Part shown: piece by piece, positions 32,806 to 43,841 of the stretch
Position numbering within the stretch: position 1 is the first letter of the stretch
Layout of the letters: each line of letters starts with the position of its first letter
NCBI GenBank assembly: GCA_002197995.1
Contig: NGZR01000002.1
Span: 7,626,001 to 7,690,000, forward strand
From: Gaeumannomyces sp. JS-464
Lineage: Eukaryota; Ascomycota; Sordariomycetes; Magnaporthales; Magnaporthaceae
Direction of reading: 5' to 3'
Length of the DNA stretch: 64,000 nucleotides
Notes under the pieces: model-generated
Database searches by the model: none
What the model was told of the DNA's origin: nothing
Seen by the model: the letters and a program-made list of their open reading frames with translations, nothing else
Made by a program: the position numbers and the translations under genes

Positions 32806-33556
32806 TTAGTCGAAGAGACCGAAGCCCATGTCCTCGTCGGACTCCTCCTTCTCTATGGAGTGGGGTGCGCAAAACGCCCAAGGTCAGCCACAGTTCCGCA
32901 GCCAGACGTGGGGAAAGGGGGATCACAGCACGCTGCCGCTGCGAACGCGCGCCCGCAACAGCAGGTGGGTCGGGGAGACTCACCCTCCTCCTTCTCCTCC
33001 TCCTTGGCCTCCTCGGCGCGGCGCCACCGGCAGCGGCGGCACCACCAGCAGCGGGGCAGCACCGCCACCCGAGCCGACGTTGGAGAGCAGGTCCTTCACG
33101 TCCTTGCCCTCGAGCGCCTGTTTCGAAGCAGAAATTCCTCCTGTCAGCAACCGTCTGGCGACCGTTTGCGCTTCGTGCCCCACGGGGCTCCGCACATTTT
33201 GGCCGAGCGGTCCCTGCCTATCCACTGGGCTCGTTCGGGGCAAATCGTACCTTGGCGAACAGCTGGGCCCAGATGGGCTCGACATCGGGAACGTTGGCGG
33301 CCTTGATGATGGTCGAGATCTTGTCGGCCTAGATTCGCAGCGGGAAGAGAAGGAAAACGTTAGCGTACATCCCGCTGGCCGAGGCCCGTCCCTCTCCCCC
33401 ATCTCTCACCCCCTCCGTCCCGAATCCAAACATCGTCGTGCGCTCCCAAAATATGGTGGGGGTGGGCTGTTTTTCTCCGCCGCTTACCGTGATCTCAATG
33501 CCGTCGTCGGCGAGGATAAGCGCCGCGTACGACGTAGCCAGCTCAGCGGTAGACAT
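32806..33556 (-). CDS. 60S acidic ribosomal stalk protein P1
   Basis: P1 forms heterodimers with P2 on P0 and recruits GTPase translation factors to the 60S stalk. Four exons: 33556-33488, 33328-33251, 33117-32984 and 32852-32806, with introns of 159, 133 and 131 nt. Translation begins MSTAELATSYAALILADDGIEIT, then ADKISTIIKAANV and [29 protein letters not shown]. After an Ala/Gly hinge and a Glu/Lys stretch it ends EESDEDMGFGLFD, the invariant P-protein tail. Exon 3 holds two -1 breaks, in the C run 33053-33056 and at about 33016-33023. Adding two bases gives exactly 109 residues, the usual P1 length. Because this gene is essential for normal translation, these breaks are most simply sequence errors. 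Confidence 0.92.
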
Positions 33557-35198
33557 CGTGAAGAATGTGCGTGGGTTGGTTCGCAAAGGGAATTGCTGGA
33601 TGATGTCGAGAGAAGAACGATGGGAAAAGTGCCAAAGTCGAAGGAGGAGGCCGTCGCTAAATTATTCGGGATTATTTTGTGTGTAAGGTGGGAAGCCCCA
33701 ATCGCCCTCGGCGGGACTCCACTCAATGGTATCCACTGCGGCGTCCAGTCATCAGCGGTGTCACTGCCCCACCTTAGAGTGCTCGGGAAATGGGTGAATC
33801 TGATTTTCCGGCCCGCCAGTGGTGACAAGAACCACCAGCAACATGGCTCGTGCAGTTGGTTCAATCACAAGATCTCTCGGACGTTCCAAACTGGGCACAT
33901 CCCGAGGGACACGAATTGTCGAAGAGATAGATACCCGTCGATCCGAGATGGCTCGACGGAAGCGCAGCCTGTATCTAGGCTGCCCCTGCAGTTCCGATTC
34001 TTTCCTATGCATCCTCTCCTGTATCTTTTGTGGACTCCTTTCCTATACTTTCTTCTCACTCTCTCCATGGTTTATTTCCGTGCCTTTTTCTCGTATCTCC
34101 CTTCTTGAACCCCTTCCTGTACCCCTACCCTATTCATCCAACCCCACAAGGAACCTGCCGCCATGACGTTTTCCTTGCATCTTTTCCTCCCTCATGTCCA
34201 CGTCTTTGTCTCATCCGGATAGAGGTAGCAGACGACTCGTCCGTGCGGATCCCCTGCCCTGTTTACCGGGTGCAGCTCCTTTCCCTGAGCTGGGTGTTAG
34301 TCAGTTAAGGGGCCAATGCCGTATTGTTGCACAAGTGAGGCAGGAGTAGACACTGCAGAAAGTGCGTGGTGCCCAGCAGTAACAGCCTAGCCGTAGCACC
34401 AGCAGCAGCAATAGCACCACCGCCACCACCAGGAGCAGCTGAGCAGCTCACACGAGACCACAACCTTGGAACGATGCAGCAAGAGGTTCCGTCACAGGCC
34501 TCGGCCGGGAAGTTACCGCACCTCTGCACGTAATGGCAGCCCCACCAGCAGGCCTGCCCCGCTTTCCCGCAGTTGCACGACGTTCCGACTGCAGTGGCCT
34601 GAAGCCTCAGCTGCTCCCTTCTCGAATCAACACCAGACACCAATCCAGGCGATTCCTGTTCTACACCATATCACGCTACGATATCGTCACAAGGCAAGCT
34701 GCGCCCCTATCTGCCTTGGTATCCGCGACCACGGCGACATTTGGCTGCAGCAGCTGTGCCAGTGTGCCGTGCTTTCAGTAGGCGTCGTCTCAGCTGCACC
34801 ACAGTCAGGCGTGCTGGTCCGCGTCTCCCCACTTAGCCTGGCCACATTGCGGCTTCGCTTCGAGTAGTTCGGAGGTGTACTTCAGTCCGGTCCAGCCGGT
34901 CTGACCAGGCTTCTCCTCGGCGTTCCACGCTTGCATGCCATTGGCGCAGCTCGTGACTCATAGTCGCATTCCTTGGCCGTCCTGAACTGCGGCTCTTGTC
35001 TGATAAGCAGCCCTCGACTGCAATATCACCACCTCTGGCATCCTTGGACAAACACCCGCAGCCATCACCGCAACGGCTTGCCCTTATATTATCACGTATA
35101 CTTTGCTACACACGTACCGCCTGCCTGCTTGCCATCTCGCTCTCGCTTACATCGAGCTTGGTGAAGTGTAGCTGGCTCTTATCTCACAGCGGCCCAGC
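33557..35198. promoter_or_regulatory. Shared divergent upstream region P1 / DUF2408 gene
   Basis: This 1.6 kb lies between two outward start codons. CT-rich runs at about 34000-34170 resemble leaders or promoters of fungal genes, and a CAG/CAC-rich patch lies at 34395-34440. No coding evidence. Confidence 0.45.
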
Positions 35199-37054
35199 AT
35201 GGATACGCCCGCTCTTCCGGTCCCCAAGGGCGCCCGGGAGAAGGAAATTCTCGAGAGGCTGGTAGCGATCCGGGACCAGTTACTCCTACTCAAGCAGGAC
35301 CGGGCTCACTACATCCGCGGCCCGGATGTCCTAAAGCTCTATGACCAGGTCATCGAGCAGATACGGCTACTGAACGAGGTTCGCACAGGAGACAACAAGG
35401 GCGAGACGCAGTGTACGTCTCCAACTTCCCCATCATGCTCTTTTCTCTCTCCAGTGCCGGCGTCACATACCCAACGCCCCGCATAACTTGTTGGCCACAG
35501 ACGAGCTAACTGCTGCCCCTACCGATCCCAGTGGACAAGGTGCTTGAGAGCTGCCTGCAACTCATCTCGCTCCTGTTCATGACTATCGGGAAGCTTAGCG
35601 AAGCCCCTGCTGCCTATGCGCTCACATCGACTATCAAACGGCTGCTGGACCACCTGGCCGAGGCAGGGCTCTTCTCGACTAAGGACCTTCAGGGCATGGC
35701 CGAGACGCTGCAGAAGATCGACATCACTATCAAGGGCGCGACCTCACGACACTCACCATATCTAGTCGAGCTACTCTCGCATCGGGTTGAGCTGTGCCGG
35801 TCCTCACTCGAGAACCTGAAGAAGCGGCTGGAAGCTCTCGACGGACCCCTGCCTGGGATTCACGAGAAGCTTGTCTCGATATTGCGCTCGCTGTCGCTGG
35901 CCAACACAAGGTCTAAGGTACGTCTTCCGCTCTCGACATGCACATAATGCAGCCTGCTTACGCGTATTTTGGGCCGCTTCCAGTTCTCAATGTCGGAAGT
36001 CTCAAAGCTTCAGTCGGAGCTGAAGGAAATCGACGCGAAGCGCGTGAATGGGCAGTTCTTAGCCGAAGATGGCTCCCCCCTGAAGTGCAGCGACGATGTC
36101 TCTGACCTCTTGAATCGCTGTCTCGCCTGGACCGAGATTGTCCTTGAGCGGTATGTTCGCTTCTTGTTGCCCACAACTCCTTTTTTCGGCGTAACCCTCG
36201 CTTACATGGTGGCTATAGGAAAGGGGCCATCCCTGATGGGTTCAAAGACCTCTACGATGTGCTGGTGGGAATTCGTAATAAGTTGGATAGTCTCTCCTTG
36301 ACACAGGCGTGGTCGCTCCGGGAGACGGACCTCTACGATTACCAGCGTACACTAGACAAGATCGACGAGAAGCGAGTCGACGGCAACTTCATCGACGATG
36401 AGGGCAGGCCTGCCGATCTCTATGCCCAGCGGGTAAGTAGCGTGGCCGCTCAGCCCTTGGCCAAACCGAACGCTGACTTGGATGTTGCACATCTCAAGAC
36501 CTTGCTTTACCTCATCAGGCGTAGTTACGGATCGATATACTCGCTGATGATAATGTCCGAGCCGGTCTCTGAGGCACTCATACCGGTCTACAACCAGCTG
36601 CAGACCCTGAAACGGATCCTGGTCGAAGTCAAGAACTCTGGGGGCGTTAATTCCGTCCGAGAGCTGTACCCGTACAGCATGAAGGTTCGTCCCACAACAC
36701 TGGCGGAATATGAACAGCAATGGCGTTGATGCATTACTAGCTATGTGTGCTTGCTAACGTGCATATATGTTTAGCTCAACATGATTGACAACATGCGGGT
36801 GGACGGCAAGTTCATGTACGGTAACGACGTCCCCGAGGGCCAGGGCGCACTCAGCGAACTTCTGGCCGAGTGTTACGACCTCAACTACAACCTCAGGGTC
36901 GCGGCCGAGCTCAAGGCAGAGGAGGAGGACGAAACGCCAAAATGGAGTCAACCCCGACGACTTGCCTGTCCGGAACCTCTCACTCAACAGTGCATCCAGC
37001 GATGACGCTAAAGCCGACAAGAACCCAGTTGAGGAGGAGAAGGCTACCGAGTGA
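35199..37054 (+). CDS. Conserved fungal protein, DUF2408-type
   Basis: This is a fungal protein of unknown function that I recognise as the DUF2408 type. Six exons: 35199-35412, 35532-35917, 35984-36150, 36219-36432, 36499-36684 and 36775-37054. It starts MDTPALPVPKGAREKEILERL. Conserved helices include LDKVLESCLQLISLLFMTIG, YALTSTIKRLLDHLAEAGLFS and KIDEKRVDGNF/IDAKRVNGQF, a repeated motif that recurs as NMRVDGKFMYG, suggesting three related helical repeats. The last intron donor is GTTCGT, weaker than the others. A +1 break lies in the A run 36939-36942; removing one base gives the acidic tail NGVNPDDLPVRNLSLNSASS and a stop at 37052-37054, for 481 residues. Intron 4 (66 nt) is in frame without stop. 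Confidence 0.75.
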
Positions 37055-37618
37055 TATCTCGGCCCACATATTCCCGAACACTGCTTAAGTTGGCCATGCA
37101 GAGACGCGGCGTCGCCTGTATTACTTATATGGAGCTTGGGTTCTGGCACCTGCAACACATTACGTGTTTCGAGTCGAGGCTGACGGGGAACCAGATCCGG
37201 GCCTCTTGTCTTCATTGTATTATTGTAGCGAGTATCAGCCACCGCCCAGCCACGGGAGGAATATGCAGCCCAGGACAAGATTGGGATAGGGGCGCTAGGA
37301 AGGTATGGAGTGTTATGGATTGGCCTGGTGGCCCAATTCTAGTGCCAAGGCTTTGCCTTATGGCTTGTATATAGTCCCCTCCGTGGCCTCGGGCTTCCGG
37401 CAGGTAGATCTCTTCCTTCGTTAGCTTTATTCATCACCTTTCCTGGGCCCCCAAGCGACCTCCTTCGGGCCACCCTATAACATGGAGTCCCAAGCACTTT
37501 ATACGAGCGAGATAATGTACTGAATCAAGCAGCACGGCCTGGCTGCGTGTGTCAATGCTAAACATAAGCCAGAGAATGGATCCCTAAACATTTGCTTCGA
37601 GGCAACTTTGGGAGCCTC
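37055..37618. other. Intergenic, convergent 3' ends
   Basis: This spacer lies between the DUF2408-type gene and the YCII-domain gene. Nothing supportable is seen beyond the expected 3' UTRs. Confidence 0.5.
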
Positions 37619-38301
37619 CTAGTTGATGGGGTTGCGGATAGCACACTTGAGTGGCCACATCTGGACCTGTGTGTCAGAAGGCAAGGGCCGGGTCGTCAGT
37701 CACCACATGGCGTGGGAGGAAAGCGGGCGTTTAATATGATTGTGCAGTTCGCTCACCTTCTCCAGGTCCCAGACGCCCTCTTGAGCGTAAACGTCACCCT
37801 TGAGGAGTTCCATGATCTCCTCCTTGGAAGCAGCATCGACGACGAGCGTGCTCCCGTTGATCTTGAGGCTGGAGGGCTCGTCATCGGCGGGGACCTCGTC
37901 GAGGAGAGCGCCTAGAATTGCGGATGGGGGTTAGGTCGCCCGACTCGGTGTGATTCAGTTGCACAGGGAAAAGGACTGGGTGGAGAGATGAAGACATACC
38001 TCCCATCTTCAGATTGCCAGTCGCATCAAAGCGCTTCAGGTTTGCAAAATGTGTGCTGTAATGGTACGCCGATGTAAACTGTTAGTCGGGGCACGGAGGT
38101 TCATCTACAATCAAACACGGATGGCTGTCTAGCCAAGCTGTGAAGACACTCGGGATGTGGGACAAGAAAAAAAGAAAGAAAGAAAAGAAAAAGAAGGGTG
38201 GGCATGGAGAAGTGCTTACGCGCGAACCTCCATCCTCTTGGCCAGCGTCCCGGGGCGTCGGGGACGACGACGAGCCATTCGAACTTGCGAGGGGCGGACA
38301 T
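37619..38301 (-). CDS. YCII-related domain protein
   Basis: This is a small alpha/beta-barrel protein of the YciI-like family, whose members are thought to be enzymes with conserved His/Asp but mostly uncharacterised. Four exons: 38301-38220, 38055-38000, 37911-37757 and 37666-37619; introns of 164, 88 and 90 nt. It starts MSAPRKFEWLVVVPDAPG, continues VRATHFANL, ALLDEV, INGSTLVVDAASKEEIMELLKGDVYAQEGVWDLEKV, and ends CAIRNPIN. A -1 break in the C run 38249-38251 (PGTLAKRMEVR spans it) must be corrected; then the protein is 113 residues, a typical size. Intron 1 contains a long A/G-only tract (38164-38197). Confidence 0.85.
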
Positions 38302-39070
38302 GGTGGAATAGCGGGTAGCGGGAAGCTTGTGGCTCAGGATGTGGTGGTGCAAACGGGCAGTGGCGACGGTGCTGGCTTGATGGGCCGAGGCTATTCTTGG
38401 TATTGAGGAGGGATGCGGCTGAGGAGGGGAGCTAGTCGCAGTGACATTTGGAACCGCTGCAAGTTGAGGAGATGGAGGCAGGCAGCGGGCTTTTAAACGT
38501 ATGAATTATTCCGGAAAACAGGTACGCGTACAGTAAGTACACACGGCACGGGCAACTCGGGCTCGTTCGATCTGCCGCTGCCGGCGGTTTCGCAACGGAG
38601 GCAGCGGGGGGAGGCGGGGGTGGACCCTGAGCGGGAACTGCTTTGCTGTACAAAATGGCTCTCATCGATTGTCACGCCCTTCTGATGACATGGTAACTTG
38701 CATGTTTGAATCCATTTCTACAAAGCCGAGCCGAGGTCAGAATTTCCTGGCGGGCTTGTCGTGCATGCTTGTTTTCTCAACGCTCCGTCAAAAGCCCCTC
38801 GTGTGGAATCGTGGAATCGATGCATCAGTGCACGTATGGAGCTCCCGAGAGCTGTGCTGTGATGACATGTCCACTTGGAGCAGGCAACTCCGACAGTGGG
38901 GCACAGCCCAAGCTCCCCATTCGTGTCCCGCCCGCCTCGACCAGACGACAACCTTCTTACACCATCGGCAAACGACGCGCCGCTGACTTTCTCCACCATC
39001 GTAAAGATCCCACGAACCCAAGAGCCACATCACCGGCCCGAAACCGCCCCAATTAGCCTGGTCCGCCGTC
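38302..39070. promoter_or_regulatory. Shared divergent upstream region YCII / SPF45-like gene
   Basis: This 769-bp spacer lies between outward-facing starts. No TATA box or coding frame is convincing. Confidence 0.45.
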
Positions 39071-41204
39071 ATGTCCGGCCCGTCCAAGCCCGCGCCCGCG
39101 GGCGGCGGTGCCGCAATGTCGCTCTACGCGAACCTCCTCGACCCCAAAGCCGCCGACCCGGCATCGGCGTCGCGCCCGGCCGGCGAGAAAGGCGCCAGCG
39201 GCGACACTGCCGTCAAGAAACCCATGCTGGATCCAGGTACATTATTTGAGAAGAGCCAATATTCAGAAGCCAGAAACAATAGAGCAAAAATCTGCACAAA
39301 ATCAGAACCTGCGCGCGGGGCGTCGCTTATATGGGGATTCAGTCATGTTAATTCATTGTGTTGCATGTGTGCCCTGCCGGCCCGTCTTTCGCCGCGCCTC
39401 CTGCTTCAAACAGCCACCCTGCGTTTCCAGCCCATACGAAGGCCGCAGCCCGGACAAAAGCTGAAGCCAAAGACATCGCTCGTGTTCCCCAAGGCCGCCC
39501 CGGCCGCCGCCGCCTCCTCGACCACCACCACCATCCCCGGTGCACAACCAGCCGCGGCTCCGGCAGCGGCCCCAGACCCGAATGCGCCATCAGCAGCGGG
39601 GCTCGGCGCGCCGGCAGCAGCAGCAGCAGAGCCGCCGGCACGGAGCAGCCTGGCCGACTGGGCTGCGACCGAGGAGGATGAGTATATGTACGGCACGGGC
39701 GACAAGCGGCAGCGCGGCGGCCGGAAGGCCAAGAAGAAGCAGAGCCGTGACGGCGGCGGCCAACCGACGAATTGGGACGACTTATACGACCCGGCCCGCC
39801 CCACAAACATCGAGGAGTACCTGCGCAGCGACGAGCGCATCGCCGAGATACGCGAGTGGAAGGCTGTGCTGAACGCGCACCGGGTCCGCAGACAGAGGCG
39901 GGGTCGGAGCAGCCCCGCCAGCAGCGACGCCGACGAGGAGACGGGCCGTGGCGACGCCGTGGCCCAGCCGTCGAGTGCGTGGCGCCATCTCCCTGCCTTT
40001 TCCCAGCCCGAAACCCTCCCCTATCACTCTTCTCCACTTGACATGTCCCCCAAACCACCACAAAAGCTGACAAACACACCAAAACACTTTAGATCAGTTT
40101 GCCCCGCCGCCATCATACTCATTCGCCCCGCCTCCGCCATCGCCTCCTCGGCGCAACGTCTCGCAGGAGGCGGAGCAAAGCGGTGCGCGGCCCTCGGCCT
40201 CGTCGGCCCCTTCGCCGCCCGATGACGCGACGGGCGAGTATGCCTACGCCCGCCGCATGGCGCTCTCTACCGGCGGCGTTGCGGCCTCCGTCCCGACCGA
40301 TTCTGCCGCCGGCACCCCCGCCGCCTCCGCAACCATATCCCGCGCACCCGTGCACTACGACACAGCAGCGCCGGGTGACGAGATGGACGTGGACCAAGAC
40401 GCTGGCAGCTACGACGACGGCGACGAGGACGGCCAGCCCAGAGCCGGCCTGAGCGCCGGCGACCAGCCGCGGTCCAGCCGGCCGGGCCAGTCCGGGTTCG
40501 CGGCGCGCATGATGGAGAAGATGGGCTGGGAGAAGGGCCGCGGGCTGGGCGCCGAGGGCAACGAGGGCATCGTGAAGGGCCTCTCCGTCAAGCTCGAGAA
40601 GCGCCGCCGCCTCCCCGACGCCGAGGGCGGCGGCTTCGCCCAGCCGGCCGGCGTGGCCCGCATCGTTGGCGGGAAGCCCGTCGCCGGTTCCGGCTCTGGC
40701 GGCGGTGGCGGTGGCGGGCAGGGGGGCAAGTTTGGCCGCATGAGCGAGGTCGTCGTCCTGCGCGGCATGCTCGAGGGCATGGACGACGTCGCGGCCGAGG
40801 TCGAGAAGGGCCTGTCGCAGGAGATCGGGGAGGAGTGTGGAGAAAAGGTTTGTGGTTTCTCGTCCTTGCCGGCGACCCTCGTGTTCATACAAAGTGGGAG
40901 TAATATTAGTGCTAACATACCTTGTCGCCGACACACAGTACGGCCGTCTCGAGCGGGTATACATCCACATCGAGACCAAGGAGGTGTTTATCAAGTTCAC
41001 AGACCAGGTTTCGGCTCTTCGGGTTAGTGGTTACTTCTCCTGAACTCATTTTCCCAACGTGCCTCTCTCTTAGCCATGAAAAAAAATACTGACCATGAAA
41101 AAACCCAGGCCGTCAACGCTCTCCAAGGTCGCGTCTTCAACGGCAACGCCATCGTGCCCGCATTCTACGACGCCGAGAAGTTTGAGCAAGGCGTTTATCA
41201 GTGA
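39071..41204 (+). CDS. SPF45/RBM17-like splicing factor (G-patch plus UHM)
   Basis: This is a predicted nuclear splicing factor used in 3' splice-site recognition, of the SPF45/DRT111 type. Five exons: 39071-39236, 39414-39974, 40093-40847, 40939-41022 and 41109-41204. It begins MSGPSKPAPAGGGAAMSLYANLLDP, the conserved SPF45 N-terminus. Then come QPIRRPQPGQKLKPK, an Ala/Pro-rich linker, a conserved WDDLYDPARPTNIEEY segment and a G-patch at about residues 376-420 (GFAARMMEKMGWEKGRGLG). A UHM-type RRM occupies the C-terminus from about 458 and carries the RxF signature in LQGRVFNGN. Total 553 residues, phases close with no error. Donors of introns 3 and 4 are the weak GTTTGT and GTTAGT. Intron 1 (177 nt) is in frame and stop-free. 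Confidence 0.92.
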
Positions 41205-42487
41205 ATCTAGGGTGCGTTTTGCTTGCATGAAAAGGAGGTGAGACATGCTGGGAAAAAAGATAACTGCATCAAGAATTTCAAGATATCTTGGTTCTTCTCA
41301 CGCCTCCAAGTATTTCCGCCGGATATTCCATCGTCCGTCAGCACTCGAAACTTACGCTCACATCAGTTGGTAGAGTAGATATGTACCTTGGTAGGTAGAC
41401 GTAGAGGTAGGTGATTTACAAGATATATGAGCATTGGGCGGCAGACCTAGACAAGCTTGAGACCGCGCATTTGCAACCGAGTGGAAGAGGCCACGGCGCT
41501 TCTCCGTTCGCAGAAAGGTGCAAGACATCAATCACTAGGACACATCATCACTCGATCCTTGGCGACGCCTAGCCTATCCGTTCTCTGGTTCGCGTTCCTC
41601 GCCTGCATAGGTACCTAGGTACCTAGGTAGACAGCGTCCGCATCTACGAGGGACATTCCCAAAGGCGCCAAGGTACCATCACCACTGGGCAAGGGTGCAC
41701 AAACACGGCCAAGAAGCAACGCGAAACGCAATGCGAATCGAATTGACTAGATACAATACTACAAGACGGTAAGCTAAACAGAGAGACATCAAACCAGCAC
41801 AAGCCTGACCGCTGCCCCGGCCTTCACAACATCGTCGGCTAACCCCGTCCAGGCGAGTGAGCTGCACCTCCCCCCTCCCAGGCGCTCGGACGACCAGCAA
41901 CAGAGGTTTCCCGGGCGCGGCCTCAGGCCCGAGCGGTCGAAGAAGCATGACGACATGACATATGCGGAATACAAAAGGGGGGGAGGTCATCAAGGGGTTC
42001 TCATCGCGCATAAATTCCAAAACCCTCGAGCAAACCCTTGTCGAAATCTCTCACAAACCTCGAGCTGATCGACCCATGAGACGGCACAAAAAAGAGAATG
42101 AGAGCGAGGAGACCAAGTGCTATTCACATTTTTTGTGTATTCCAGAAAGACAGGGGAGAGAACAAGAACCTGATGCTAGAAGACTTTTCGTTCCCTTTGG
42201 GGCGGCGGTGATATTAAGTCTAGTAGTGGGATCCTGACTGTGGCAGCTTCCACTATGACCGGGGGTAGGAGAGTTGTGTATGACCAAACGAAGTCCAGAG
42301 CAGTAAGAAACACTTGAATGACTGATGACCGGGAAAGTGAAACATAGAAGAATCAGCGTATTGGAAAAAGAGACGCCTCCGTTTCCTAGCCTGTGACAAG
42401 TTTGCAAGTTTTCATCCCAGTCCTCCTAGGAACAACAATCGATGTGGCGACGATTCAAAAACAAAAGCAAATATCCGACCCAACGGA
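41205..42487. other. Intergenic, convergent 3' ends with TAGGTA repeats
   Basis: This 1.3 kb separates the SPF45-like and Ecm33 stop codons. Dense TAGGTA/GGTAGG motifs occur at 41380-41412 and in the tandem repeat at 41608-41629. No gene is supportable. Confidence 0.5.
41608..41629. repeat. Tandem TAGGTACC repeat (2.7 copies, palindromic unit)
   Basis: The unit TAGGTACC is repeated at 41608, 41616 and, partially, 41624. Because GGTACC and CCTAGG are palindromes, the stretch can fold on itself. The AGGTACCT core is shared with palindromes at 22751-22764 and 53152-53172. Confidence 0.6.
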
Positions 42488-43841
42488 TTACAGCATCGAA
42501 GCGATACCGGCAACAAGCGACAGACCCAGAAGAGCCATGTTGATGGTCATGCCGGTTGCCGAGTTCTTGTTGCTGGAGCCGCCGCGGCCGTTGGGGTTGT
42601 TGATGTCCTCGTTGGCCTTGTCGTTGTTGCTCTCGCAGATGAAGGGCCCTGGATCTTGTTGTCGCCACCCTGCTCGGTACGCGCGTGGGGCTTGAGCGCA
42701 TCACAGGACTTGCTAATATCGGTCGTGCTCTGGACGTCGAAGACACCCTTGACGAAAGCACCCTGAGCAGTGTTCAGGGAGGGAAGCTCAACGCTGTGGG
42801 GGAGAGATTGGTCAGCGAATCAAGACGAGCAATAAGCACAGGGGTGCGATACTCACGCGCTAAAGTTGCCACGAAGGCGGACGGCACCTCCGACTTGCTG
42901 GAGCTTGGGAGAGAGTCCAGACGCTCAAGAGCGGTGTTGTTGGCGATGGTGAGCGAGCCGCCAACAGAGGTGAGCTGAGGGAACGAGATGTTGTTCAGCG
43001 CAGCGTTGCCGACGAAGGAGATGTCACCACCAGCTTTGGTCAGGTTGGGGGCGTCAAATGTGACGATCTTGTTGGTATCAAAACGGAGCGAGCCGTTGAT
43101 CTCCTTGACCTTGGGCACGGTGAAGGTCGAGACGTTGGCAATCGTCAGGTTGGCAGCCCATAGCAGGTCGGGCATCTCCCACTGGAGCTCGTTGCGACCG
43201 TTGGCCTGCAGCATCAGCATGGTCGTCAAGTTGGCCAGCTTAGAGGTGTGCTTCAGCAGGCGGCCGTTGTTGTTCAGGTCCATGAGGTCGACCGTGACCA
43301 GGTTAAGGCCATCGAGCGACCCCAGGAAGGTGTCGCTGATGACGACCTTCTTGGCTTTGGTGACACCGACGGTGCCGAAGCCGAGCTGGGCAAGCTGGGG
43401 CAGGGTCTGCCATGCGATCTCGCCGACTTCGCTCAGACGGTCGAACTTGAGCGTGTCAAGCTTTTCCAGGCTCGCCAGGGTGAACTTGCCCTTGATGATC
43501 TGGATGGTGTCACTCTCGATACTACGGAGGTTCTTGTTGCCCTGCACTGTCAGGTCGCCCTCAATGGTCGTGGGTCCCGAGATCTGATGGAGGCTGTCGG
43601 TCTGGTTGCCAATGTTGATGCTCTTGACCGTCCGGCAGCTCTGAAGGTTCGACGCATCCGCGTTGGAGTTGATCTGGATGGTGTCCTGGCTGCAGAAGTT
43701 ACTGCTGCCACCCTGGGCTAAAGGCACGGGTCGCTTCAAGTCAGCTCATCGCCATAGAATGATCAAGATATCGAGACAACAGCACCTACCGGAAACGACG
43801 GCCGCAGCCGCAACGGCGGACACAAAGGCCTTGGCGATCAT
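42488..43841 (-). CDS. ECM33: GPI-anchored cell-wall protein Ecm33
   Basis: This is a cell-surface leucine-rich-like (receptor L-domain) protein of the Ecm33/Sps2 family needed for cell-wall integrity. Three exons: 43841-43790, 43717-42857 and 42793-42488. A signal peptide MIAKAFVSAVAAAAVVSG is encoded by exon 1 plus the first codons of exon 2. L-domain repeats follow (ISGPTTIEGDLTVQGN, LTSVGGSLTIANNTALERLDSLP), with conserved Cys in SSNFCSQ and SKSCDALKP. The C-terminus has a Ser/Asn-rich stretch and a hydrophobic GPI-attachment signal (TINMALLGLSLVAGIASML). Two -1 breaks lie in the runs 42907-42909 and 42644-42646; adding both bases gives 406 residues, normal for the family. Several N-glycosylation sequons (NLT, NNT, NVS) are visible. 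Confidence 0.9.

Noticed and set aside
32828..34108. 426-codon plus-strand frame across the P1 gene
   Set aside because: It runs antisense through P1 exons and introns; P1 signatures are on the minus strand.
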